DNA of 38,849 nt from Jiangella anatolica (GCF_003236295.1 NZ_POTW01000063.1:1-38849), one strand, 5' to 3'; positions 15,746 through 25,351 are shown, counted from the stretch's first letter. Program-made: numbers and translations. Notes: generated by a model from the letters alone, not told the origin.

Positions 15746-17875
15746 TCAACGGCGCGGGTTGGTGTCCTTGACCGCAACCGTACAGGTCACCGACCGCGTC
15801 GCCGACGGGTCGCTTTCCGACGTCGCCGTGAGCGTGACGGTGGTCTCGCGCGCCGCCGGAGTCTCACGGGTGACGTACACCGGAACCTCGACGGTGTCGC
15901 CGGCTCGCGCCGTCGTGAGCGCGTTGTCCAGCTGCGCCGTCCAGCCCTGGCCGCTGGACTCCACCGACAGCCGGTACACGTCGTTGTCCAGCTTCGACGC
16001 CACGTCGGTCGGGTGGCCCGTCGTGGTCGTCGCGGCCGCGCCGGTGTTCGTCAGCGGGAACGTGCACTGCGCCGCCTGGCTGGTCCGGATGCCCTGGACG
16101 GAGCCCGAGCCGAGCTCGACGCCGCGCTCCTGCGCGCCGGACCCGTCCAGCGACCGCACCGCGACGGTGTAGGACAGCACGCCGTCCTCGTCGCGATCCA
16201 GGTCGATGACGTAGAAGTGCAGCCGGTTGTGCTCGTCGACGTACTCGTACTCCGAGCCGGAGCCGGTGCCGGCGTGGAAGAGGGCGTCGTTGAGCTGGCG
16301 GTGGTCGGCGATCGAGGCCATGACGGGCGTGCCGTCCGGCTTGTAGAAGTCGACCAGCCCGATGTCGTCGGGGTTGGCGTCGATCGTCCAGTTGAAGCAG
16401 CTGTAGCCGCAGGTGTTCGAGCCGCGCGGCTTGTTCTTCGCGATCATCACACCGCTGTCCGGCGTGAACGAGTCGAAGCCCATCCGGTCGACGACCTCGA
16501 CGGTGTAGTCGTCCCATCCCGTCGTGCCGTTGGCCAGCCGGTCGGTGTGGCAGAACGGGTCGGCGTTCGCGTCACAGTCCGGCGTGCGGTCCGGGATGCC
16601 CTCGCCGTCCAGCCGGACCCGGACCCCCGACGTGCCGTCCGCGCCCGCGTCGACGGCGCGCGCCGTCACCCGGTCGACGAAGACGCCGGTGGCCGCCAGG
16701 TTCTCCCGGCTCAGCTCCACCAGGTTGTCCGCGATCCCGGCCAGCATCCGGTTGCGCAGCATCAGGCCGGCCGGCGACCACCCGCCCATGTTCGGCGGCA
16801 CCACCCAGCGCATGTGGTGACCGCCGGGGCCGTTGAACGAGCCGCGGTCCATCATGTCCCACGGCGCCGACCCCACCCGGTGGAACGGCGACGGCGGGCT
16901 CTGCCGGTCCGAGAACGGGTTGTTGTTGTTGTCGCCGATGTTGAAGAAGAAGTGCCCCATCTCGTGCGTGATGGTGCCCGAGCTCTCCGCCTGCCGGATC
17001 GACGCGCTGCCCCATCGCTGCGACGACGCCAGCCATGACGTCCACTCGACGTAGCGCGTCGGCGCCCAGTTCGGCATCGAGTCGTCCGGGTCCAGCCACT
17101 CCGGCGGGCCCCACTCGTCCGGCACGTCCTCCTTGCTCTGGAACATCATCTCGCCGAACTCCTGCCAGACCGAGGTCTGGTCGTAGCCGGCGTAGACCCG
17201 CAGCACGACGTCGTAGCCGCAGCGGCTGCCGACGCACGGCGTCCCCTGCTCGGCGAGGTCGGCCCGCCACAGGGCGTCGGCGTCGCCCTCGACGTTGCCG
17301 TTGCAGGTGTAGCCCTCGGGGCAGTGCTCGCCCGGCGCGTTGCGGATCCAGCTCTCGTTCAGGCCGTACTCGAACTGGTTGCGCGGCAGCGTGTACGGGC
17401 CGAACGTGTCCATCTCGTCGACGCCGAGCCGGCCCCGGCTCTGCTCCATCCAGTACTCGTGGATGGTGCGGCCGTGGTTGTGCTCGTTCGGCTCCATGTA
17501 GTAGTCGCGGTAGAACTGCGGGACGTCCTCGCGCGCGATCGGGTCGATCTGCGGGTTGCCGAACGGGTCGGACCCCTTCGGCCGGGTGATGACGAACGGG
17601 ACGTCCTTGAAGTCGACGGCGATGAGGGCGATGCGCAGTCCGCGCTCGCTGGGCCTGACGTCGGGGTCGTTCCACTCGGTGCCCGGGATGTCGGTCCAGT
17701 CCTCCCAGGTCATGTCGTACTGGTTCTTCCAGTTCTGCGGGTCGATCGGCTTCACGACGAAGTCCGGCGGGTCGGCCTGGACCGCTCCCGCGGACATCCC
17801 GAGCACGAGGGCTGCGGCGGCGAACGTGAGACCTGCGGCGCGAAGCGTTCGGCGGGGTCGGTGCGTGAGTCTCAT
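15746..17875 (-). CDS. Secreted M6-family metalloprotease, paralogue 2
   Basis: 709 aa from the ATG at 17875, with AAGGAGAA 6 bases upstream. Signal peptide to about residue 37 (AGAVQA). The catalytic domain has zinc motif HEMGHFFFNIGDNNNN (HExxH at 304-308), then WDMMDRGSFNGPGGHHMRW. The C-terminal beta-sandwich ends TSESDPSATRSVTCTVAVKD. Paired cysteines recur (CPEGYTCNG, CVGSRCGYD, CGYSCFNW), suggesting several disulfides. It is nearly collinear with the next M6 protein, with long identical blocks such as IDPQNWKNQYDMTWEDWTDI, so the pair is a recent tandem duplication. Unlike paralogue 1 it has no FIMAH domain. Confidence 0.9.
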   Translation of the reverse strand: MRLTHRPRRTLRAAGLTFAAAALVLGMSAGAVQADPPDFVVKPIDPQNWKNQYDMTWEDWTDIPGTEWNDPDVRPSERGLRIALIAVDFKDVPFVITRPKGSDPFGNPQIDPIAREDVPQFYRDYYMEPNEHNHGRTIHEYWMEQSRGRLGVDEMDTFGPYTLPRNQFEYGLNESWIRNAPGEHCPEGYTCNGNVEGDADALWRADLAEQGTPCVGSRCGYDVVLRVYAGYDQTSVWQEFGEMMFQSKEDVPDEWGPPEWLDPDDSMPNWAPTRYVEWTSWLASSQRWGSASIRQAESSGTITHEMGHFFFNIGDNNNNPFSDRQSPPSPFHRVGSAPWDMMDRGSFNGPGGHHMRWVVPPNMGGWSPAGLMLRNRMLAGIADNLVELSRENLAATGVFVDRVTARAVDAGADGTSGVRVRLDGEGIPDRTPDCDANADPFCHTDRLANGTTGWDDYTVEVVDRMGFDSFTPDSGVMIAKNKPRGSNTCGYSCFNWTIDANPDDIGLVDFYKPDGTPVMASIADHRQLNDALFHAGTGSGSEYEYVDEHNRLHFYVIDLDRDEDGVLSYTVAVRSLDGSGAQERGVELGSGSVQGIRTSQAAQCTFPLTNTGAAATTTTGHPTDVASKLDNDVYRLSVESSGQGWTAQLDNALTTARAGDTVEVPVYVTRETPAARETTVTLTATSESDPSATRSVTCTVAVKDTNPRR

Positions 17876-17890
17876 GAGCGTTCTCCTTCG

Positions 17891-17933
17891 CGGCCGGCCC
17901 GGGCCCGTCGCGTGGACGGGCCCGGGCCGGCCG
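17891..17933 (-). terminator. Perfect 19-bp hairpin between two M6 genes
   Basis: Arms 17891-17909 and 17915-17933 pair without mismatch around a 5-base loop, almost all G and C. It lies between the stop of M6 paralogue 3 and the ribosome-binding site of M6 paralogue 2, which starts only 3-10 bases away. It is probably a terminator; a role in limiting translation or stabilising the RNA is also possible. Confidence 0.75.
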
Positions 17934-17955
17934 TCATGGGATCGGACGACCGGCG

Positions 17956-20040
17956 TCACCGCCGGGGGTTGGTGTCCTTCACGGCCACGGTGCAGCTGAC
18001 CTGCTGCGTGACCGACGGGTCGCTCTCCGAGGTCGCGGTGAGGGTGACCGTGGTGTCCCGCGCGGCCGGCGTGTCGCGCGTGACGTAGACCGGCACCTCG
18101 ACGGTCTCACCGGCACGGGCCGTGGTGAGCACGTTGCCGAGCTCGGCCGTCCAGCCCTTGCCGCTGGACTCGGCCGTGAGCCGGTACACGTCGTTGTCGA
18201 GCTTGCCGCTGACATCGCTGACGTGGCCGGCCGTGGTCGTGGCCGCCGCGCCGGTGTTGGTCAGCGGGAACGTGCACTGGGCGGCCTGGCTGGCCCGGAT
18301 CCCGGACACCTCGCCGTCGCCCAGGTCCACGCCGCGCTCCTGCGCGCCGTTGCCGTCCAGGGATCGCACGGCCAGCGTGTACGACAGCACGCCGTCGTCG
18401 TCGCGCTCGAGGTCGATGACGTAGAAGTGCAGCCGGTTCGCCTCGTCGACGTACTCGTACTCCGAGCCGGAGTTCAGCCCGGCGTGGAACGCGGCGTCGT
18501 TGAGCTGCCGGTGGTCGGCGATGGTGGCCATGACCGGCGTGCCGTCGGGCTTGTAGAAGTCGACCAGCCCGATGTCGTCGGGGTTGGCGTCGATGACCCA
18601 GTTGAAGCAGTTGTAGCCGCAGGTGTTGTTGCGGTCCTCGCGGGTCTTGTTCTTCGCGATGACGACGCCGGTGTCGGGGTTGAACGAGTCGAACCCCATC
18701 CGGTCGACGACCTCCATCGTGTAGTGGTCCCAGCCGGTGTTGCCGTGGCAGAACGGGTCGGTGTTGATGTCACAGTCCGGCGTGCGGTCGGGCCGGCCCT
18801 CACCGTCGAGGCGGACCTTGACGCCGGAGGTGCCGTCAGCGCCCGGGTCGACGGCGCGTGCCGTCACCTCGTCGACGACGACGCCGGTCTCGGCCAGCGC
18901 CTCACGGCTGACGTCGAGCACGTTGTCGGCCGGCAGGATGCCCGCGTGCAGCTTGTTGCGGACCATGAGGCCCGACGGCGACCAGCCGCCCATGTTCGGC
19001 GGGACGACCCAGCGCATGTGGTGGCCGCCGGGGCCGTTGAAGGAGCCGCGGTCCATCATGTCCCACGGCGCCGAGCCGACCCGATGGAACGGCTGCGGCG
19101 GGTTCTGCCGGTTGGTGAACGGATTGTTGTTGTTGTCGCCGATGCTGAAGAAGAAGTGCCCCATCTCGTGCGTGATGGTGCCCGAGCTCTCCGCCTGGCG
19201 GATCGACGAGAGGCCCCACTGCTGGGCCGCGGCCCGCCACGAGGTCCACTCGACGTAGCGCGTCGGCGCCCAGTTCGGCATCTCGTTGTCCGGGTCGACC
19301 GACGCCGGCGGGCCCCACTCGTCGGGGATGTCCTCCTTCGTGTCGAACATCATCTCGCCGTACTCCTGCCAGATGCTGGTCTCGTCGTAGCCGGCGTAGA
19401 CCCGCAGGATGACGTCGTAGCCGCACCGGCTGTTCGGGCACGGGATGCCCTTGGCGGCCAGGTCCGCCTTCCAGACGGTGTCGACGTCGCGGTCGAGGTT
19501 CCCGTTGCAGGTGAAGCCCTCGGGACAGGCGGACTGCTGGCCCCACTCGTTCAGGCCGTACTCGAACAGGTTCCGCGGCACCTGGTAGGCGCCGAACACG
19601 TCCATCTCCTCGACGCCGAGCCGGCCGCGGCTCTGCTCCATCCAGTACTCCTGGATGGTCCGGCCGTGGTTGTACTCGTTCGGGACCATGTAGAAGTCGT
19701 GGTAGAACTGCGGCACCTCGTCCCGGGAGATCGGGTCGATCTGCGGGTTGCCGAACAGGTCGCTCTGCTTCTCCTGGGTCATCACGAACGGCTGGTCCGG
19801 GAAGTCCACGGCGACCAGCGCGATGCGCAGACCGCGCTCACTCGGCTTCGCGTCCGGGTCGTTCCAGTCGGTGCCCGGGATGTCGGTCCAGTCCTCCCAG
19901 GTCATGTCGTACTGGTTCTTCCAGTTCTGCGGGTCGATCGGCTGGACCTCGAAGTCCGGTGGCGCCGCCTGGCCGGCGCCGGCCAGGCCGACGACGAGCG
20001 TCGTGACCGCGAACGCAGCCGCGGTGAGCCTTACACGCAT
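17956..20040 (-). CDS. Secreted M6-family metalloprotease, paralogue 3
   Basis: 694 aa from the ATG at 20040, with GAGGAGAG upstream. Short signal peptide (MRVRLTAAAFAVTTLVVGLA, cleavage near AGQA-A). Zinc motif HEMGHFFFSIGDNNNN (291-295), the same RGSFNGPGGHHMRW block and the same C-terminal sandwich (TSESDPSVTQQVSCTVAVKD) as paralogue 2. It is the closest relative of paralogue 2, differing mainly in the signal peptide and in loops around residues 130-160. The cysteine pairs are kept (CPEGFTCNGN, CPNSRCGYD, CGYNCFNW). No FIMAH domain. Its AT-rich leader (20061-20078) may hold the promoter. Confidence 0.9.
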   Translation of the reverse strand: MRVRLTAAAFAVTTLVVGLAGAGQAAPPDFEVQPIDPQNWKNQYDMTWEDWTDIPGTDWNDPDAKPSERGLRIALVAVDFPDQPFVMTQEKQSDLFGNPQIDPISRDEVPQFYHDFYMVPNEYNHGRTIQEYWMEQSRGRLGVEEMDVFGAYQVPRNLFEYGLNEWGQQSACPEGFTCNGNLDRDVDTVWKADLAAKGIPCPNSRCGYDVILRVYAGYDETSIWQEYGEMMFDTKEDIPDEWGPPASVDPDNEMPNWAPTRYVEWTSWRAAAQQWGLSSIRQAESSGTITHEMGHFFFSIGDNNNNPFTNRQNPPQPFHRVGSAPWDMMDRGSFNGPGGHHMRWVVPPNMGGWSPSGLMVRNKLHAGILPADNVLDVSREALAETGVVVDEVTARAVDPGADGTSGVKVRLDGEGRPDRTPDCDINTDPFCHGNTGWDHYTMEVVDRMGFDSFNPDTGVVIAKNKTREDRNNTCGYNCFNWVIDANPDDIGLVDFYKPDGTPVMATIADHRQLNDAAFHAGLNSGSEYEYVDEANRLHFYVIDLERDDDGVLSYTLAVRSLDGNGAQERGVDLGDGEVSGIRASQAAQCTFPLTNTGAAATTTAGHVSDVSGKLDNDVYRLTAESSGKGWTAELGNVLTTARAGETVEVPVYVTRDTPAARDTTVTLTATSESDPSVTQQVSCTVAVKDTNPRR

Positions 20041-20081
20041 GCACTCTCCTCGATGTGGTGGATAAAAAATACGACATTGCA

Positions 20082-20102
20082 CCCAGCCCCGGAAGAGCTG
20101 GG
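20082..20102 (-). terminator. Short hairpin after M6 paralogue 4
   Basis: Eight-base arms with one G-T pair (20082-20089 and 20095-20102) and a 5-base loop, 12 bases past the stop of paralogue 4. It is a weak terminator candidate, so read-through into paralogue 3 is possible. Confidence 0.5.
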
Positions 20103-20113
20103 CGCCGCGGCGA

Positions 20114-22189
20114 TCAGCGGCGCACCGTCGTCGAGGCGACGTCGACCACGCAGGTGGCGGTGGCCGTCGCCGACGGGTCGCTCTCCGAGGTCGCGGTCAG
20201 CGTGACGATCGCCTGCCGGTCCGCGCCCGGCGTCCGCGTGACGTACACCGGCACCTCGGCGGTGGCTCCGGGCCGGCTCCTGGCCAGCTCGTTGTACAGC
20301 TCGGCGTCCCAGCCTGCGCCGGACGACGTCACCGACAGCCGGTAGACGTCGTCGGCGCCGCCCCCGGTGTTCGTCAGCGGGAAGGTGCAGGTGGCCGCCT
20401 TGCCCGGGGTGTGCCGGCTCGCCTCGCCGCCGGCCAGCGCGACCCCGCGCTGGTGCGGCCCGTCGCCGTCGAGGGAGCGGACGGCGACGGTGTAGGTACG
20501 CACGCCGTCGGCGTCCTCCTCGACGTCGACGACGTAGAAGTGCAGCCGGTTGTCCTCGTCGACCCACTCGTACGCGGTGCCCGAGTGCGTCCCGGCGTTG
20601 AACGTCGCGTCGTTGACCTGCCGCGGGTCGCCGGTGACCACCATCCGCGGGGTGCCGTCGGGCTGGTAGAAGTCGACCATCCCGATGTCGTCCGGGTTCG
20701 GGTCGATCAGCCACGAGAAGCACGACGCCGTGCCGCAGTTGCTGGCCCGGTCCTTGTTCTTGTAGATCAGCACGCCGTTGCCGGGGGTGTAGGAGTCGAC
20801 GCCGAGCTGCTGCACGACCTCGACGGTGTAGTTCGTGTAGTTGGCCTGGCCCATGCACTCCGGGCCGGCGGTCGACGGGTGGCACGACGGCGTACGGTCC
20901 ACCGGCGCGGCGCCGTCGAGGCGGACCCGCAGGCCCAGCCGCGCGTCGCCGTCCGGGCCGGCCGCCCGCGCCCGCACCTTCGCGACGACGACGCCGGACG
21001 ACGCGAGCCCATCGCGGCTGAGGTCGACGATGTCGCCGGTGTCGATGAGCCCCAGTTCGAGCTTGTTGCGGATGCTGTGGTGCGGCCCGACGGTCGAGCC
21101 GCCGTCGGCCGGGACCTTCCACCGGGTGTGCATGCCGGTCGGCCCGTTCCACGAGCCCTGGCTCATCATGTCCCACTGGCCGGTGAAGGTGCGCTGCGCG
21201 GGCACGGCGAAGGCGCCGTTGTAGTTGTCGCCGATGCCGAGGATGTGGCTGAACTCGTGCGCGAACCCGGCGGTGCCCGACGACTCGGACATGTTGCCGG
21301 TGCCGCCGCCGGCGCTGGCCCACGTGAACGAGCCCGCCGCCCACGACGTCCACGGGATGTAGCGGGTCGGCATCCAGTTCGTCATGACGCCGTCGGGGTC
21401 GAACTGCGCCGGCGGGCCGAACTCGTCCGGCACGTCCTCGGGCGAGTCGAACATCATCTCGCCGAATACCTGCCACGCGGTGGACTCGTCCAGGCCGGCG
21501 CCCATGAAGAAGATCAGGTCGTACTGGCTGCGCACCTCGGGCGGCACGTTCGCCTCGTACAGCGCCCGGGCGTCGCGGGTGTAGTTGCCGTTGCAGGTGA
21601 AGCCGGGCGGGCAGCTGGCGGCGTTGCCGTAGGGCGAGTTGCCGTACTCGAAGTGGTTGCGCGGCATCCGGAACGGGCCGAAGGAGTCGACCTCGACGCC
21701 GTACTGGCCGTAGGAGTCCTCCATCCAGTACGAGTTCAGCGTCTGGCCGTGGTTGAGCTCACCGGGCGTGTTCAGCAGGTCGGCGTAGAACCGCGGCACG
21801 TCAGCGCGCGGGACGTCGCCGACGCCGACCGGGTTGCCGAAGATGGTCGAGCCCTCCGGCTGGCTGATCTGGAAGTCCATGTTCGGGTAGTCGACGAGAA
21901 CGAGCGCCGCCCGCCACGTGTCGACCGTCGGCTCGCGATCCGGGTCGGTCCAGTCGACGCCGGGCACCGGGACGAAGTCGTCCCAGGTCAGGTCGTACTG
22001 GTTGTCCCAGTCCTGCGGGTCGATCGGCGCCAGCGGCGGCGCGAGCGCCGCATCGGCCGGCGAGTCCGCGCCGGCGGCGCCGGCGAGCTGCGGGAAGAGC
22101 AGCGCGGGCACGGCCGCGGCGACCAGCAGCGCGCGCATCCGGCGGCCGCCTGGATCAGAGGACGCACTTCCTCGACGTGTCGCAGACAC
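20114..22189 (-). CDS. Secreted M6-family metalloprotease, paralogue 4
   Basis: 691 aa from the GTG at 22189, chosen because a GAGGAGG site lies just upstream; the in-frame ATG at 22138 starts directly at the signal peptide but has a poor site. Signal peptide MRALLVAAAVPALLFPQL, with cleavage near GAAG-A. The zinc motif is HEFSHILGIGDNYNG (HExxH at 311-315 by the GTG start), followed by WDMMSQGSWNGPTGMHTRW. The C-terminal sandwich has TSESDPSATATATCVVDV. It is intermediate: its zinc motif resembles paralogue 1 and its overall layout paralogues 2 and 3. It is divergent from the peptide importer operon. Confidence 0.88.
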   Translation of the reverse strand: MSATRRGSASSDPGGRRMRALLVAAAVPALLFPQLAGAAGADSPADAALAPPLAPIDPQDWDNQYDLTWDDFVPVPGVDWTDPDREPTVDTWRAALVLVDYPNMDFQISQPEGSTIFGNPVGVGDVPRADVPRFYADLLNTPGELNHGQTLNSYWMEDSYGQYGVEVDSFGPFRMPRNHFEYGNSPYGNAASCPPGFTCNGNYTRDARALYEANVPPEVRSQYDLIFFMGAGLDESTAWQVFGEMMFDSPEDVPDEFGPPAQFDPDGVMTNWMPTRYIPWTSWAAGSFTWASAGGGTGNMSESSGTAGFAHEFSHILGIGDNYNGAFAVPAQRTFTGQWDMMSQGSWNGPTGMHTRWKVPADGGSTVGPHHSIRNKLELGLIDTGDIVDLSRDGLASSGVVVAKVRARAAGPDGDARLGLRVRLDGAAPVDRTPSCHPSTAGPECMGQANYTNYTVEVVQQLGVDSYTPGNGVLIYKNKDRASNCGTASCFSWLIDPNPDDIGMVDFYQPDGTPRMVVTGDPRQVNDATFNAGTHSGTAYEWVDEDNRLHFYVVDVEEDADGVRTYTVAVRSLDGDGPHQRGVALAGGEASRHTPGKAATCTFPLTNTGGGADDVYRLSVTSSGAGWDAELYNELARSRPGATAEVPVYVTRTPGADRQAIVTLTATSESDPSATATATCVVDVASTTVRR

Positions 22190-22653
22190 CGATCCTCCTC
22201 GGCAGGAGCGGACGACGACACCGGGAGGGCGCCGCCGGAGTGCGGGGAATCTGTGCGGGTATGACCGGATTGCGGAGTAATATTGTACTGTCACCGGTCA
22301 CGTAGGACAAGCGCTCCGGGCGGCGAACCCGGTCCGGGCGCGAACCCGCCGGCCCCACTCGGCGCACCACGCTCGAACCGGCCGGAAGAGCGCAGAACGC
22401 ACCGGGGCGATCGCGCGAATCCCCCGCGTTCACCGCGCCGAAAGCCGGGATCAATCGGGCCATTCGACCGCGTTACGATTAGGACACAGTAGTGCAATGG
22501 CACATCGCACTGGGTCCGGTCTGATGGTAAATGTGTGCTCTGGGGTGCCGCGGAACGCCGAGCCGGTCGAGCGTTCCACGATGCCACAGGTGTCATGGCG
22601 TCCCGAAGCCAGATCGCCCCTCGCTCTGTCGCATGTCGAACCAAGGAGGACCA
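22190..22653. other. Divergent intergenic region, protease versus importer
   Basis: 464 bp without a supported gene. The left end (22270-22300) is AT-rich (TAATATTGTA) and, with GTGAC repeats, probably holds the paralogue 4 promoter. The middle (22310-22460) is GC-rich with nothing recognisable. The right part holds a TACGAT -10-like box (22474-22479), the operator palindrome at 22491-22511 and the AAGGAGGA site (22643-22650) of the binding-protein gene. The importer 5' leader would be about 165 bases. Confidence 0.6.
22491..22511. promoter_or_regulatory. Candidate GntR operator before the importer operon
   Basis: AGTGCAAT-N5-ATCGCACT, an 8-5-8 inverted repeat with one mismatch. It shares 15 of 21 positions with the perfect palindrome at 31313-31333, which precedes the semialdehyde dehydrogenase gene. 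It lies just after a predicted -10 box, where a bound repressor would block transcription. Confidence 0.6.
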
Positions 22654-24339
22654 ATGCGTGTGCACCGCAAGGCAGGGCGAGTCCTCGCCCTCACCGCCGC
22701 CGCAGGGCTGCTCGTCGCGGCCTGTGGCGGCGACGACTCCGGCGGTTCGGGTGATTCCGGCTCCGGCAACGGCGACGGCGGCGACCCGAAGACCTTCATC
22801 TTCGGCTCGTCCGAGGACCCGAAGACGCTGGACGCGGCCTACGTCTCCGACGGCGAGTCGCTGCGGGTCATCTACCAGGTCTACGAGACCCTCGTCGCGC
22901 TGGAGCCCGGCACCACCGAGGTCGTGCCTGGGCTGGCCGAGGAGTGGGAGATCAGCCCGGACGGGCTCACCTACACGTTCCACCTGCGTGAGGGCGTGAC
23001 GTTCCACGACGGCGAGCCGTTCAACGCCGAGGCGGTCTGCTTCAACTTCGACCGCTGGTACAACTTCACCGGCCCGCAGCAGAGCGGCGACGTCAGCTAC
23101 TACTGGCAGACGGTGTTCGGCGGCTTCGCCACGGCCGACCTCGAGTCCTCCCCGCCCACCAGCCGCTACGGCTCGTGCGATGCGACCGACGAGCTCACCG
23201 CGACGCTCAACCTCACCGAGCCGTCGTCGGCGCTGCTGGCCGGCCTGGTGCTGCCGCCGTTCTCCATCGCCAGCCCGAAGGCCATCGAGGAGGGCGGCAC
23301 CGACATCGAGCAGGCCGGCGACTCGCTCTCCTACACCGGCGGCTTCGGCAGCGAGGTCGTCGCGGGCACGGGCCCGTTCAAGTTCGTCAGCTGGGAGCGC
23401 GGCGAGAGCCTGACGCTGGAGCGCAACGACGACTACTGGGGCGAGGCGCCGGCGCTGGACGAGATCATCTTCCGGCCCATCCCGGACCCCACCGCGCGGC
23501 TGCAGGCGCTGCAGGCAGGTGAGATCGACGCCTACGAGGGCGTCAACGCCGCCGACATCGGCGCCATCGAGAGCAACGGCGACCAGGTCGTCGAGCGTCC
23601 GGCGTTCAACGTCGGCTACGTCGGCTTCAACAACAAGCTGCCGATCTTCCAGAACGAGAAGATCCGTCAGGCCATCTCGCACGCGCTGAACCGGCAGGGC
23701 CTGCTCGACGCCGCGTACCCGGAGGGCGCCGTCGTCGCCAACCAGTTCCTCCCGCCGGAGCAGTGGGGCTACAACCAGAGCATCGAGGGCTACGAGTACG
23801 ACCCCGACCTCGCCCGCCAGCTGATCGCCGACTCCGGCGAGACCAACCTGACGCTGGAGTTCTGGTACCCCGCCGACGTGTCCCGGCCGTACATGCCGGA
23901 CCCGCAGGCCGTGTACGAGTCCTTCGCCGCTGACCTGCAGGCCGTGGGCTTCACCATCGTCCCGAAGACGGTGCCGTGGACGCCGGACTACCTGCAGAAC
24001 ATCCAGGGCGACGGCCTGGGCCAGCTGTTCCTGCTGGGCTGGACCGGCGACTACGCCGACCCGGACAACTTCGTCGGCACGTTCTTCCGCCAGGACCGGC
24101 CGGAGTTCGGCTTCTCGGACCCGGCCATCCAAGGGCTGCTGAACGAGGCGCTGGCCGAGACCGACCAGGCGGCGCGCCAGGCCCTGTACGAGGAGGCCAA
24201 CCAGGCGATCTACGACTACATCCCGGGCGTCCCGTTCGTGCACAACCAGCCGCTGCTCGCGGTGGCCGGTCACATCACGGGCTACACCCCGTCGCCGGTC
24301 AGCTTGGAGGACTTCGACCTCATCGACATCGAGGGCTGA
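22654..24339 (+). CDS. Peptide-type ABC transporter substrate-binding lipoprotein (SBP family 5)
   Basis: 561 aa with an AAGGAGGA ribosome-binding site. Lipoprotein signal with lipobox VAAC (about residue 24), then a Gly/Ser/Asp linker. The body is a DppA/OppA-type binding protein: VIYQVYETLVALEPGTTEVV PGLAEEW, YTFHLREGVTFHDGEPFNAE, GTGPFKFVSWERGESLTLER, QAISHALNRQGLL and the C-terminal IPGVPFVHNQPLLAV. It should capture oligopeptides or amino-acid-like solutes for the permease encoded downstream. The gene neighbourhood (Hyp catabolism) suggests free hydroxyproline or Hyp-containing peptides; nickel or sugar ligands occur elsewhere in this family. Confidence 0.9.
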   Translation: MRVHRKAGRVLALTAAAGLLVAACGGDDSGGSGDSGSGNGDGGDPKTFIFGSSEDPKTLDAAYVSDGESLRVIYQVYETLVALEPGTTEVVPGLAEEWEISPDGLTYTFHLREGVTFHDGEPFNAEAVCFNFDRWYNFTGPQQSGDVSYYWQTVFGGFATADLESSPPTSRYGSCDATDELTATLNLTEPSSALLAGLVLPPFSIASPKAIEEGGTDIEQAGDSLSYTGGFGSEVVAGTGPFKFVSWERGESLTLERNDDYWGEAPALDEIIFRPIPDPTARLQALQAGEIDAYEGVNAADIGAIESNGDQVVERPAFNVGYVGFNNKLPIFQNEKIRQAISHALNRQGLLDAAYPEGAVVANQFLPPEQWGYNQSIEGYEYDPDLARQLIADSGETNLTLEFWYPADVSRPYMPDPQAVYESFAADLQAVGFTIVPKTVPWTPDYLQNIQGDGLGQLFLLGWTGDYADPDNFVGTFFRQDRPEFGFSDPAIQGLLNEALAETDQAARQALYEEANQAIYDYIPGVPFVHNQPLLAVAGHITGYTPSPVSLEDFDLIDIEG

Positions 24340-24346
24340 TCCCCAC

Positions 24347-25351
24347 GTGCTGAGATTCATCGTCCGGCGGCTCGCGCTGCTCGTCCCGATCCTGCTGGGC
24401 CTGTCGGTCCTGCTGTTCGCCTGGGTCCGGGCACTGCCCGGCGGCCCCGCCTACGCCCTGCTGGGTGAACGCGCCACGCCGGAAGCCATCGCGGCGATCG
24501 AATCGCAGCTCGGCCTGGACCGCCCGCTCTGGGAGCAGTACCTCCAGTTCCTGGGGCGGGCGGTCCGGCTCGACTTCGGCGCGTCGATCCAGACCGGGCA
24601 GCCGGTCACCGAGGAGATGCTGCGCCGGTTCCCGGCCACCATCGAGCTGGCCCTCGCGGCGCTGCTCATCGCGGTCGCCGTCGGGATCCCGCTCGGGTAC
24701 CTGGCGGCGCGTCGCTACGGCACCTGGATCGACAACCTCGCGGTCACGGGATCGCTGCTCGGCGTGACGATCCCGATCTTCTTTCTCGCCTACATGCTCA
24801 AGTACGTCTTCGCCGTCGAGCTCGGCTGGCTGCCCACGGCCGGCCGGGCCGACCCGCGAGCCAGAGCCGACCATCCCACCGGGTTCTACGTCCTCGACGG
24901 GATCGTCACCGGCAACCTGGACGCCAGCTGGGACGCCATCCAGCACCTGATCCTGCCCGCGCTGGCGCTGTCGTCCATCCCGCTCGCGGTGATCGTCCGC
25001 ATCACCCGCGCCTCGGTCCTCAACGTCGTGAACGAGGACTACGTGCGCACCGCCGAGGCCAAGGGCCTGCTGCCGGGCACCATCACCCGGCGGCACGTGC
25101 TGAAGAACGCGATGCTGCCGGTCACGACGGTCATCGGCCTGCAGCTCGGCGTCCTGCTGGCCGGCGCGGTGCTCACCGAGAAGGTGTTCGCGTTCTCCGG
25201 CGTCGGGCAGTTCATGGCCGACGGCCTCGTGCAGCGCGACTTCCCGACCATTCAGGGGTTCATCCTGGTCATCGCCATCGTGTACGTCGTCATCAACATG
25301 ATCGTCGACCTGGTCTACGGGTTGCTCGATCCGCGGGTGAGGGTCTCATGA
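24347..25351 (+). CDS. dppB: Peptide-type ABC transporter permease (DppB-like)
   Basis: 334 aa from a GTG 7 bp after the binding-protein stop. The N-terminal helix FIVRRLALLVPILLGLSVLL FAWVRALPGG is typical of DppB. Six membrane segments and the EAA loop (YVRTAEAKGLLPGTITRRHV LKNAMLP) that contacts the ATPases are present. It forms the heterodimeric channel with the next gene, to which it is coupled by a 4-bp overlap (ATGA). Confidence 0.93.
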   Translation: MLRFIVRRLALLVPILLGLSVLLFAWVRALPGGPAYALLGERATPEAIAAIESQLGLDRPLWEQYLQFLGRAVRLDFGASIQTGQPVTEEMLRRFPATIELALAALLIAVAVGIPLGYLAARRYGTWIDNLAVTGSLLGVTIPIFFLAYMLKYVFAVELGWLPTAGRADPRARADHPTGFYVLDGIVTGNLDASWDAIQHLILPALALSSIPLAVIVRITRASVLNVVNEDYVRTAEAKGLLPGTITRRHVLKNAMLPVTTVIGLQLGVLLAGAVLTEKVFAFSGVGQFMADGLVQRDFPTIQGFILVIAIVYVVINMIVDLVYGLLDPRVRVS

